This document shows positions 7,140-14,352 of a stretch of 25,244 bases of DNA, one piece after another; the stretch's first letter is position 1, and the number at the start of each line of letters is the position of its first letter. Source of the DNA: CAVDRM01 sp963626285. GTDB lineage: Bacteria > Bacillota > Clostridia > Christensenellales > Aristaeellaceae. Under the pieces are notes generated by a model, which saw only the letters and a list, made by a program, of their open reading frames with translations, did no database searches and was not told the DNA's origin. Both the position numbers and the translations under genes were made by a program. The stretch covers positions 1 through 25,244 of the forward strand of contig CAVFWQ010000016.1 in NCBI GenBank assembly GCA_963626285.1, written 5' to 3'.

Positions 7140-8093
7140 TTATTCATCCACGGCCCAAAATTCCGAATGCGTTAGATAATATTCCTTGACATACTGCTGC
7201 AAGGCAAGCTGCGTATGATGATTGGCGATGCCCGTGGCGGTCTTTCCCCGCATTTTCTGAAAGGTCTTGACGGCCTCGGTGGTCGCCGCGCCGTAGGTGC
7301 CGGTGACATGGGAGGCGTCCAGCAGCCCGATGTCGCACAGAAGCTGCTGGAGCGCCGTGACCTTTTTGCCCTGCTGTCCCTGACGCAGGACGATATCCGC
7401 CAAGTCGTACACCGTGCCGTAGCCCAATATCGTTTCTTCTTCCAAGCGGTAGGAATGCGTCTGCACCTTGTCCGGCTTATTGCCCTCCAGCACATGGACA
7501 TACACGCTGCCGTCCGAAAGCCTTGTGCAGAACTCCACCATCGCCACATGGGTCGTGTCGCCGTTCGAACCGGAGGAAAAAAATATCCAATCGCCGGGCT
7601 GCGGGATATAGCTGTTTTTTTCCATCGTCTCCTCCGAGCCGATGTACCATTGGCTGCCGTAATCCGCCACCGTGCCGCGGCGGGCGATATACCGTCCCTC
7701 CTTCAGAAACCAGCGCATACCGACATTGCGACTGGAATATTTGGGGTATACGGTGGTCAGCAGCTGCGTTCCGTGCCGTTCATCCACCTGGTTCACGCAC
7801 CAGCACAGGTATTCGGCGCACCATTCGGCGGCGGGGTCGCCCGCCCAAATGCCGTACTTGGTAACGTTGCCGCGCTGCTCGGTATAGCCAAGCTCTGCGC
7901 GGGCAACGTCCAACAGCCATTCCACATAGTCCGGCACATCGTATTCGGGCGTGATGATTTCTTCGCCCGCCTCTGTCAGCGCCGCCAAATCGGACGGGGA
8001 AAGCGTCGTCCACGGAGCTGTGTTTTCCGCATATGCAGGGAAAGAGAATGCCAGCAGACAGCACATGAGCGCACAAACGACTGATTTCCGCAT
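7140..8093 (-). CDS. Secreted CHAP-type amidase with C-terminal peptidoglycan-binding domain
   Basis: 317 residues. A signal peptide (residues 1-22, ending FPAYA) is followed by a CHAP/NlpC-P60-like cysteine peptidase domain (about 55-230) with likely catalytic Cys92 in AEWCAEYLCW, His182 in GDTTHVAMVEF, and a VLEGNK strand (about 201-206). The PQPGDWIFF segment before the histidine is typical of CHAP enzymes. Residues 237-301 match the PG_binding_1 fold (VTALQQLLCDIG, then TYGAATTEAVKTFQ). Role: cleavage of wall peptide cross-bridges or stems outside the cell. The ATG at 8093 is preferred, with GAAGG 5 nt upstream; an ATG at 8105 has no spaced RBS. It lies 64 nt after the large SH3b/MucBP gene, separated by a strong hairpin. 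Confidence 0.85.
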   Translation of the reverse strand: MRKSVVCALMCCLLAFSFPAYAENTAPWTTLSPSDLAALTEAGEEIITPEYDVPDYVEWLLDVARAELGYTEQRGNVTKYGIWAGDPAAEWCAEYLCWCVNQVDERHGTQLLTTVYPKYSSRNVGMRWFLKEGRYIARRGTVADYGSQWYIGSEETMEKNSYIPQPGDWIFFSSGSNGDTTHVAMVEFCTRLSDGSVYVHVLEGNKPDKVQTHSYRLEEETILGYGTVYDLADIVLRQGQQGKKVTALQQLLCDIGLLDASHVTGTYGAATTEAVKTFQKMRGKTATGIANHHTQLALQQYVKEYYLTHSEFWAVDE

Positions 8094-8115
8094 GGTTGCC
8101 TTCATCCTTTTTGAT

Positions 8116-8152
8116 ACGCGCTGAAGGACGGTCGAGCCGTCCTTCAGCGCGT
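8116..8152 (-). other. Perfect 16-bp hairpin between surface protein gene and amidase gene
   Basis: ACGCGCTGAAGGACGG (8116-8131) pairs perfectly with 8137-8152 around the loop TCGAG. On the minus strand it sits 5 nt after the stop codon of the surface protein gene, but it is followed by ATCAAAAAGG rather than a U run. It is therefore more likely an mRNA 3-prime stabiliser, a processing site or an inefficient terminator than a classical intrinsic terminator. Confidence 0.7.
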
Positions 8153-8157
8153 TTGTG

Positions 8158-11100
8158 TTATTCCTCGTCGTGATGATACCGCTCCGTGCGGCGGCGGCGG
8201 GTCGTGGGGGCTTGTGCTGTTTTGTTTGCCGCTGCCGACGTGCCGGATGCCTCTGCGTCAGTCGCCGCATGAGCCGCTGATGCGGCTGCCGAAGCGGAGC
8301 TGACCGTCTGCTTGGGCTGCGCATAGGGATTATTCGACGGCTCAACGGGCGTATAACGGGGCGTTTGCCGGGTCTGCGGACGCGCATAGCCGCTTTGGTT
8401 CTGCGAGGACGGATAGGCGCCGTTGTCGGTCAGGGTCGGCTGATAACGCGTGGTGTTCTGCTGCTGCCATGCGTTCTGCGTCTGCTGCTGAACCGGCTGC
8501 TGAGAGGAGCGCTTAAAATATGTGCCGGTCTCCTGTGAAACGGTCGGGCGATAGGCGTTCCCTCCCTGCTGAGTGCTGTTGGGGTTATAGCGCTGGGTCA
8601 TTTGAGAGGAGAAGCCGCCGTTTTGCGAGGGGCTGCCCGCCGTGCGCTGCTGATTGCCGTTCGGACGCGCCGCGTTCGCCGGATAGGTGCGGTTCTGCTG
8701 CGGATTCATCTGCATCTGCTGCGCCCGCCGTGCCTGCTGCGCCCGAAGCGCTGCCTGACGGCGCCGGTTGCGGCGATAGACGGAATAGGCATATGCGCCG
8801 CCCGCCGCCAGCAGCATGACGATGACAAACACGACCAGCGCGGTCGGGAAGCTGCCGCCCGTTGAATTGGGCGCGGGCGTGGTGACGAAGATGGGCGAAA
8901 TGGTGGGCGTCGGGGTCGCGGACGGCGTAGGCGACGGCGTGGCCGTCACCACGTCTGCGGGGTCGGGCGTGGCGGTCGCATAGGGATTGAACGGCTCATA
9001 GGTCGCGTTCAGCGCGGGATTTGTCCATACGCCCTGATTGTAGTCCTCGACGGATTGGATGGGCTGGGCGGTCACATTGGTCACGCTGCTGTCTTGGCCG
9101 GAGGCCGTTCTGTATTCCTCGCTGAGCAGAAAGTCGCTCAGCTCGTTCAGGCTCAGCACCTTGAAGTAGTCGGACAGGACATAGCCCTCCTGCCCGTTGA
9201 TCAATACATTGTACCAAAGTCCCTCGCTGTTTGCCGTTTCGCCCAGCACAAGGCCGAAATCGTACTTGCTCATGAGGCGCAGGGATTCGGAGGATTTGGT
9301 GGCGGACTTGCGCAGGTTGACGCGGTTGCTGCTGACATAGCCGTAGCTGGATTCCGTCTCGCCCGTGACGACGGTCGTTTCCGGCGTGGGGGTCGGGGTG
9401 GAGAGTGACTCCAGGTAGTCCGTGACCTCCCAGCCCTCCATCTGCCGCAGCATATCGCGGCGGATGTAGCCGTAGGTGGAGCCGTACTGCACCTCGCACC
9501 AGGCCTCGCCGTTCACCGTCTGCTGGTCAAAGACATACACGGGCGTGTCGTAATCGAGCAAACGTAAAATGCGGGCGTTGGTATCCATGTAAATGCGCAT
9601 GGGGACATTGTCGCCCAGCGTCCGTGCGTAGCCCTGGAAGGGCGTTTCCGTCACGGAAGGAGTCGGCGTGTCCGTGCCGGAAGGAGTGAGCAGGTCAAGG
9701 TAATATTTCGCTTCCTCGCTGTTGATGCGGCGCAGACGCGCATCCTCCATAAAGCCCGTGCTGCCGGAGGAAAGGACGCGGACGGAGTCCCAGCAGGCGC
9801 CGGAGACGTAGGTCTGCGCGGAAATCAGCACCAAGGTGTTCTGCTCAACGGTTTCGATGATGGTATCGTCCATCTGGCTGATGCCGGAGCGCACGGCGGC
9901 GCGGGCGGTGGTCAGCGCATAGCCGACATAGGCGGCCGGAACATCGGTCGCCGCGATGGTAGGCGTGGGTGTATTGGTCGCTACGAATGGGGTAAACGTG
10001 GGCGTAGCGGTCGGAGTCGCCGTCGGTACGCGGGTGGGCGCGGGCGTATCGGTGGGAATGGCGGTCTGCGTGGGCATCGGCGTAGACAGGGAAGCTTGAT
10101 ATGCCTCGGACTGCGCTTCGTCATATAAGGTGACGTAATCCGCAACGATATAGCCGTCCTTGCCGTTTACGCGCACGGAATACCAGCGCGTATCGTCCAC
10201 CGTGCTGACATCGTACACCCAGACCATCGTGCCGCGGGACAGGGACTTGATTTTGTTCGAGCCGCTCGCCTTGCGGGAGGAGCGGAAATTAACGGACTTG
10301 GAGCTGACTTCGCCCCAGCTGTCAATGATAACGCCGTCCGGCACTTCGGTCGGCGCGGCCGTTACAACGGCGGGCGTGTTTGTGGAGGCATCGGGCGCGG
10401 GCTCGGTTGTGCCGAACAGCGCGTTTTCTTCCGCCTCTGTCAGCACGCGGACAAAGCTGCCCTTCAGGTAGCCCGTCTGCCCGTTCACGGAAACCTGATA
10501 CCATTCCGTGCCGTCGGCGGCGGTCAGCAGGGCGAAAATCTGAACAAGGTCGCTCTTATCGACCTTGCCGATGATATTGCCGTCCTCCATTTCAGGGGTC
10601 GAGCGGAAATTCACATCATTGGCGCGGGGATAGCCCCAGCCGCTCATGGAAACAGACGTATAGGCATCGCCTGTGTTTTCCGGCTCGGTCACCTTTTCTG
10701 TTTCCGTCTGCGTGTCGGTCTTGCCGTCATCGCCCTGCGTGGTCTGCTCTTCCTCATTCTTTTGATAGTAGAATACCACCGTGCCGGGAGAAAGCGTACC
10801 GTCCGCGCTCAGAGTAACGGTCACGGGCGAAGCATCCATCTGGTCATAGCCGCTTTCCAAATCAACGGGCGCGGCATAGACAAGGTTTTCACCCTCGGCG
10901 CAATCCTGATAGGTCATAGAGGCGACCTGACGGTTTTCGGCAGGGGCGATATAGTACACGGCGACCGTTGCGCCGACAGGCTGCGGCGCTGCCGTTTCCG
11001 CCTGCTGACGCCGCATATAGAAGGTGACGACCTCCGGTGAAGCCGCGCCGTTTTCATCCACATACACGGAAACGGGGGAAGCATCGACAAACGCATATCC

Positions 11101-12186
11101 GTCTTCCAGATAGTTTTCGTTCGGCGAAAGGTAGGTCATGCCCTCCTGCACGGTAAAGACCTCATCGGCAAACTCGGCATCGCTTTCTTCATCCACATAA
11201 AGAACCGTCACGAAGGCGATTTTCGGCGCGGGCTCGGCCGTCGCGGGTGCCTCCGTTTCTTCGGGAACGTATCGATAATAGAAAGTCACTTCGGCGGGGG
11301 ATGCGCCGTCCTCCGTGACCGTGACCTGCTGCACGGACGCGCTGATCGGCTCATAGCCGTCTGCAAGGTCAGCAGGGTTCGCATAAACATCCGTGGTCCG
11401 GCCGAAGGCGCAGTAAACCGAGTCGTCCGCGGCAACGGGATTGCCGCTCTCATCCGTATAATGCACGGCGACCCATACATCCTCGCCCGCGGACTGCTCG
11501 CCCACATAGGTGTAGTAGAAGGTGATTTCATAGGGATTGGCACCCAGTTCATCTACCGTGACATACTGGACGCTGTCGCCGGCCGGCTCATAGCCGTCCA
11601 TCAGGTCGGCCGGCTCGGCGGTCACGGGATGCGTGCCCGCCTCCACCGTGACCTCCTGCGCGGAGGCAACGTCCATCATATCGCCGTTGTCCAGCGTTCT
11701 GAAATAGACGGTCACGGTCTGCGGCTCGATGGCGGCAGTTGTGTCCTGCGGCGCTTCCGGCTCGTCCGTCACCGTGGACACATAGAGCGAAATGGTATAA
11801 ATAAGCTGCCCGTTCGCGTCATAGCATTGAATGAGCGTGGGCGCGGTTTCCGTCAAGGTCGACCCCGCATCCGTCGGATAAATCACATCCCCGCTGGCGG
11901 GGCTGAATGAGGCGATCGTGCCGATGTCATCGGAGATCGAGAGCGTCAGCCCGCCCGAGAGCGCCCCTTCGGGAACGCTGACCCACCAGCACCCGTCATA
12001 GCCGTCATAGGAAACGGGCACGGGGTACACGGTACAGATGTCGCCGTTTTCGTCCGCATAGCTCAGCTCAAATGTGACATAGCTCATGTCAAACGTCCCC
12101 TCGGCATGGGCACGGAGGGATGCGGGCAGCGCGGCGCACAGGGTCAGAAGCACAAGCACGAGCAGGATTTTCCGGAATTGTTTCAT
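8158..12186 (-). CDS. Giant membrane-anchored surface protein with MucBP-like and SH3b repeats
   Basis: 1342 residues. The signal peptide (1-28) is followed by an N-terminal region of unknown fold (30-140). Next are four MucBP-like beta repeats (about 155-228, 237-307, 325-392, 406-475), each ending in a VTFYYxY-like strand. Five bacterial SH3 repeats follow (about 514-582, 619-688, 752-820, 850-916, 945-1011), each with an R-x-x-V-N-x-R and W-Y-x-V-x-V-N-G-x-x-G-Y pattern and a short helix. Thr-Pro linkers join them, longest at 700-750 and 1071-1105. A single membrane helix (1114-1136) and stop-transfer RRNRRRQ precede a 200-residue disordered, Q/N/P-rich cytoplasmic tail ending RRRRTERYHHDEE. 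SH3b domains usually bind wall peptides and MucBP repeats bind glycans or extend adhesins. The ATG at 12186 has AAGGAGG 8 nt upstream. The promoter lies at 12244-12272 and a secreted amidase follows. Confidence 0.85.
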   Translation of the reverse strand: MKQFRKILLVLVLLTLCAALPASLRAHAEGTFDMSYVTFELSYADENGDICTVYPVPVSYDGYDGCWWVSVPEGALSGGLTLSISDDIGTIASFSPASGDVIYPTDAGSTLTETAPTLIQCYDANGQLIYTISLYVSTVTDEPEAPQDTTAAIEPQTVTVYFRTLDNGDMMDVASAQEVTVEAGTHPVTAEPADLMDGYEPAGDSVQYVTVDELGANPYEITFYYTYVGEQSAGEDVWVAVHYTDESGNPVAADDSVYCAFGRTTDVYANPADLADGYEPISASVQQVTVTEDGASPAEVTFYYRYVPEETEAPATAEPAPKIAFVTVLYVDEESDAEFADEVFTVQEGMTYLSPNENYLEDGYAFVDASPVSVYVDENGAASPEVVTFYMRRQQAETAAPQPVGATVAVYYIAPAENRQVASMTYQDCAEGENLVYAAPVDLESGYDQMDASPVTVTLSADGTLSPGTVVFYYQKNEEEQTTQGDDGKTDTQTETEKVTEPENTGDAYTSVSMSGWGYPRANDVNFRSTPEMEDGNIIGKVDKSDLVQIFALLTAADGTEWYQVSVNGQTGYLKGSFVRVLTEAEENALFGTTEPAPDASTNTPAVVTAAPTEVPDGVIIDSWGEVSSKSVNFRSSRKASGSNKIKSLSRGTMVWVYDVSTVDDTRWYSVRVNGKDGYIVADYVTLYDEAQSEAYQASLSTPMPTQTAIPTDTPAPTRVPTATPTATPTFTPFVATNTPTPTIAATDVPAAYVGYALTTARAAVRSGISQMDDTIIETVEQNTLVLISAQTYVSGACWDSVRVLSSGSTGFMEDARLRRINSEEAKYYLDLLTPSGTDTPTPSVTETPFQGYARTLGDNVPMRIYMDTNARILRLLDYDTPVYVFDQQTVNGEAWCEVQYGSTYGYIRRDMLRQMEGWEVTDYLESLSTPTPTPETTVVTGETESSYGYVSSNRVNLRKSATKSSESLRLMSKYDFGLVLGETANSEGLWYNVLINGQEGYVLSDYFKVLSLNELSDFLLSEEYRTASGQDSSVTNVTAQPIQSVEDYNQGVWTNPALNATYEPFNPYATATPDPADVVTATPSPTPSATPTPTISPIFVTTPAPNSTGGSFPTALVVFVIVMLLAAGGAYAYSVYRRNRRRQAALRAQQARRAQQMQMNPQQNRTYPANAARPNGNQQRTAGSPSQNGGFSSQMTQRYNPNSTQQGGNAYRPTVSQETGTYFKRSSQQPVQQQTQNAWQQQNTTRYQPTLTDNGAYPSSQNQSGYARPQTRQTPRYTPVEPSNNPYAQPKQTVSSASAAASAAHAATDAEASGTSAAANKTAQAPTTRRRRTERYHHDEE

Positions 12187-12243
12187 CGGTACAGCCTCCT
12201 TCAAGACCGGCGGTGCGGATCAAAAATCCACAAGGTTATTTCA

Positions 12244-12272
12244 ATTTTATTACGAAACACGCATTTCGTCAA
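12244..12272 (-). promoter_or_regulatory. Sigma-A promoter of the surface protein operon
   Basis: On the minus strand TTGACG (12267-12272) and TAAAAT (12244-12249) are separated by exactly 17 nt. An inverted repeat, ACGAAA (12252-12257) and TTTCGT (12264-12269), fills the spacer and overlaps the -35 box, so it could be an operator. The predicted start site is near 12237, giving a leader of about 50 nt. Confidence 0.75.
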
Positions 12273-12384
12273 CATAATTAGGAAATAATTTCGCATGCCG
12301 TGCGGAATTTACAGGAAATAAGCGCAAAATAAACGCCGCCGACGGCAGGATTTTTTATCGTCCCTGTCGAATGGTAAATAGGTT

Positions 12385-12436
12385 AAGGCTTCCTTGTGCC
12401 CTTCGCATGAACAGCCTTGATGATGTGACAAGGAGG
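12385..12436 (+). promoter_or_regulatory. Possible RNA fold over the Nudix ribosome binding site
   Basis: AAGGCT (12385-12390) can pair with AGCCTT (12413-12418), and CCTTGT (12392-12397) with ACAAGG (12428-12433). The second pairing covers the AAGGAGG ribosome binding site (12430-12436). The pairings interleave, so they form either alternatives or a pseudoknot. The stems are short and the call is tentative. Confidence 0.25.
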
Positions 12437-12444
12437 CGTTAGCC

Positions 12445-12999
12445 TTGGACGATGCTCAGCTTCGGGAAACTTATGTGAGCGGCGAAACCATTTTTGACGG
12501 CAAGGTCGTGCATTTGGAGCGCTGGCAGGTGCTTTTGCCCAACGGGAAGACGGCGACACGCGAGGTCGTCAGGCATGTCGGCGCGGCGGCTGTCGTTGCG
12601 CTGGATGATGACGGCTGCATCACCTTGGTGCGGCAGCACCGCATCGCCATTGATGAAATGCTGTGGGAAATTCCCGCCGGAAAAAAGGACGGCTTTGATG
12701 AAGACCCCTTGGCCTGCGCCAAACGCGAATTGGAGGAGGAAACCGGCCTGAACGCCGAGCATTGGCGGCTTTTGTCCAATGTCGTCACGACGCCGGGCTT
12801 CTGTACCGAACGCATCGCCATCTATCTGGCCACAGGGCTGACGCAGCATCCGGCGCACACCGACCCGGATGAGTTTCTGCGCCTGACGCGCATCCCGCTG
12901 ACCAAAGCCATGGAGCTGGTGGAAAAGGGCGAGCTGTTCGACCAGAAAACCGCTCTGGGCATCCTTTTGGCAGACCGTGCTTTACGCGCAAAGCCGTAA
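12445..12999 (+). CDS. Nudix hydrolase, ADP-ribose pyrophosphatase type
   Basis: 184 residues. The Nudix box is clear at 79-102: EIPAGKKDGFDEDPLACAK followed by RELEEETGL, with the metal-binding REL-EEE glutamates at 95-99. The spacing between the first Gly and the first Glu is six residues rather than five, which is common in this subgroup. The VGAAAVVALDDDG strand and VRQHRIAIDEMLWEIPAG are typical of ADP-ribose pyrophosphatases (NudF), which split ADP-ribose into AMP and ribose-5-phosphate. The start is TTG at 12445, with AAGGAGG 8 nt upstream. It is transcribed away from the surface protein gene; no convincing plus-strand promoter was found in 12273-12430. Confidence 0.9.
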   Translation: MDDAQLRETYVSGETIFDGKVVHLERWQVLLPNGKTATREVVRHVGAAAVVALDDDGCITLVRQHRIAIDEMLWEIPAGKKDGFDEDPLACAKRELEEETGLNAEHWRLLSNVVTTPGFCTERIAIYLATGLTQHPAHTDPDEFLRLTRIPLTKAMELVEKGELFDQKTALGILLADRALRAKP

Positions 13000-13000
13000 A

Positions 13001-13160
13001 GGCAGCACCGCACAAATGAGGCGGCACGATAAATCGTGAATTTTGTGTCAGATACGATTGCAAAAATCGATGGTTTACTGGATGTAAATCGAGATTTTTG
13101 CAAGAAGTAGATGGCGCGAAAGGCGCATTTTTGCGAGTCGCCGAATTGTGCGGGGATGCC
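13001..13160. repeat. MITE-like intergenic repeat with imperfect terminal inverted repeats
   Basis: The 160-bp non-coding element starts GGCAGCACCGCACAA (13001-13015) and ends TTGTGCGGGGATGCC (13146-13160); the ends are inverted repeats matching at 13 of 15 positions. Inside are CACGAT/ATCGTG (near 13025-13038) and a long hairpin of GCAAAAATC with GATTTTTGC, with a nested TTTAC/GTAAA stem. It follows the Nudix stop directly. A 22-bp relative of its right end recurs in inverted orientation at 14214-14235. Confidence 0.7.
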
Positions 13161-13250
13161 GTAATCCTCCGGCAACCATAAAACGTTGAAAAAATCGTTT
13201 TTTGTCCGGCGGGAATAACAAAATTTTGTTCTTTTCGGAGAATTGAGAAA
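13161..13250 (+). other. Leader of the GNAT-TSCPD unit with palindromes
   Basis: This holds an AT-rich stem AAAACG/CGTTTT flanked by CCGG/CCGG, and a perfect 14-bp palindrome, AACAAAATTTTGTT, at 13217-13230, just before the ribosome binding site GGAG at 13237-13240. It may be an operator or RNA structure; no consensus promoter could be assigned. Confidence 0.35.
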
Positions 13251-13850
13251 ATGCAGTCCTACCGCGCCGTGTTTTCCGCCCTGCCCGTTTTGGAGACCGA
13301 GCGCCTGATTTTGCGGAAGCTGAGCGGCCGTGACACACGGGATGTCTATGCCTACGCCTCGGACGAGGAGGTGGCTCGGCATGTGCTGTGGACGGCGCAC
13401 AAGAGCATCAGCGAGACCCGCTCCTGCATTCGGGCGGCGAGGCGGCAGTACAGGCTGGGCATGCCCGCCACCTTCGCCATCGAGCTGAAAGAGCGGCATC
13501 GCGTCATCGGCACCATCGGTTTTACATGGGTGAACACGGATTTTCAAAGCGCCGAGGTGGGCTACAGCCTTGGACGGGCCTACTGGAATCAGGGGCTGGC
13601 GACGGAGGCGCTGAAAGAGGTTCTGCGCTTTGCCTTTGATACGCTGGCGCTGAACAGGGTCGAGGCCATGCACGAATTGGACAATCCGGCCTCCGGCAGG
13701 GTCATGCGGAAGGCCGGTATGCACGAAGAGGGCATCCTTCGGGAGCGTGTGCGCAACAAGGGACAATACCGCGATGTCCGCCTGTGGAGCATTCTCAGGC
13801 AGGAATGGTATGAGCAAAATACATCACAAGGAGATAAAAGCCATGTTTGA
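13251..13850 (+). CDS. RimJ/RimL-type GNAT acetyltransferase
   Basis: 199 residues. It opens with PVLETERLILRKLSGRDTRDVYAY, the standard start of the Acetyltransf_3 (RimJ/RimL) group. The acetyl-CoA motif AEVGYSLGRAYWNQGLATEAL (about 103-123) is intact with Q-G-L-A, followed by NRVEAMHELDNPASGRVMRKAGM. Such enzymes acetylate ribosomal protein N-termini or small amines and antibiotics; the substrate cannot be assigned. The ATG at 13251 has GGAG 10 nt upstream. The 3-prime end overlaps the TSCPD gene by 8 nt, so translation of the two is probably coupled. Confidence 0.9.
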   Translation: MQSYRAVFSALPVLETERLILRKLSGRDTRDVYAYASDEEVARHVLWTAHKSISETRSCIRAARRQYRLGMPATFAIELKERHRVIGTIGFTWVNTDFQSAEVGYSLGRAYWNQGLATEALKEVLRFAFDTLALNRVEAMHELDNPASGRVMRKAGMHEEGILRERVRNKGQYRDVRLWSILRQEWYEQNTSQGDKSHV

Positions 13851-14100
13851 GTACAAGACAAAGGGAACGTGTTCCACCCAGATTGACCTTGAAATCGGCG
13901 CGGACAATAAAATCACCTATTGCGCCTTCCATCGGGGCTGCCCCGGCAACACGGAGGGCTTGGCGCGGATGGTCATCGGACGGGACGCGGACGAGGTGAA
14001 GAATCTTCTGCGCGGCGTTCCGTGCAGGGGGACGACCTCCTGCCCCGACCAGCTTTCCCGTGCCATTGAAGCATACAAGGAAGGGGGAAAACTGACATGA
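13843..14100 (+). CDS. TSCPD domain protein (TIGR03905 family)
   Basis: 85 residues. The domain name motif appears as GTTSCPDQL (about 63-71), with other conserved cysteines in GTCSTQ (Cys9), AFHRGCPGN (Cys33) and GVPC (Cys61). The four cysteines suggest metal binding. The domain occurs alone, as here, or at the C-terminus of some ribonucleotide reductases; the free-standing form has no established function. The ATG at 13843 has AAGGAG 9 nt upstream and an 8-nt overlap with the GNAT gene. Its TGA overlaps the ATG of the next small gene by 4 nt (ATGA), so three genes are translationally linked. Confidence 0.9.
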   Translation: MFEYKTKGTCSTQIDLEIGADNKITYCAFHRGCPGNTEGLARMVIGRDADEVKNLLRGVPCRGTTSCPDQLSRAIEAYKEGGKLT

Positions 14101-14213
14101 CGAACACGACAAAGAAGGCCGATAAAAAGAAAATCGCCGTGCGGGTCATCTGCTTTGCTTTGGCCGGGCTGATGGTATTATCCGCCTTGGGCTCTTTGAT
14201 CGGATGGTATTAA
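14097..14213 (+). CDS. 38-residue single-helix membrane protein
   Basis: A short gene starting at the ATGA overlap with the TSCPD stop, with AAGGGGG about 9 nt upstream. The product begins with a basic stretch (MTNTTKKADKKK), followed by one hydrophobic helix (VICFALAGLMVLSALGSLIG), ending WY. Charge distribution predicts the N-terminus inside. It resembles in layout the small DUF4044-type proteins of Firmicutes, but I cannot confirm membership. The tight overlap and good RBS argue that it is really translated. Confidence 0.65.
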   Translation: MTNTTKKADKKKIAVRVICFALAGLMVLSALGSLIGWY

Positions 14214-14237
14214 GGCATCCCCGCACCATTCGGCGGC
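14214..14237 (-). repeat. Inverted copy of the MITE-like repeat end
   Basis: GGCATCCCCGCACCATTCGG and the next two bases (14214-14235) match the reverse complement of 13139-13160 at 21 of 22 positions. It begins immediately after the stop of the 38-residue gene. No partner end was seen downstream, so this is a solo end or the remnant of a second element. Confidence 0.65.
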
Positions 14238-14266
14238 GCCGCCTTAAGACAGACCGTTTCGCCAGC

Positions 14267-14327
14267 CAAATGAAAGTCCGCGTCAGCGGAGCTTCATTTG
14301 AGAGGTTGTCAAAATTTTTTGACGACC
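14267..14327 (+). promoter_or_regulatory. Two tandem hairpins upstream of the DUF1538 gene
   Basis: The first stem is CAAATGAAAGTCCGC (14267-14281) with 14286-14300, 13 of 15 positions paired, loop GTCA. The second is GGTTGTCAAAA (14304-14314) with TTTTGACGACC (14317-14327), one wobble. No U run follows either stem directly. Lying just before the ribosome binding site, they could regulate the DUF1538 gene or be remains of the repeat element. Confidence 0.45.
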
Positions 14328-14352
14328 GGATAAAAAGAAAGGTGGTCGCGCA

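Noticed and set aside
8876..10080. GC-rich direct repeats resembling a CRISPR or minisatellite
   Set aside because: They encode the Thr-Pro linkers of the surface protein, have no regular spacers and stay in frame.
13001..13160. tRNA or riboswitch in the gap after the Nudix gene
   Set aside because: The folding does not form a cloverleaf, the ends are inverted repeats, and a copy of one end occurs elsewhere, so a mobile repeat explains it better.
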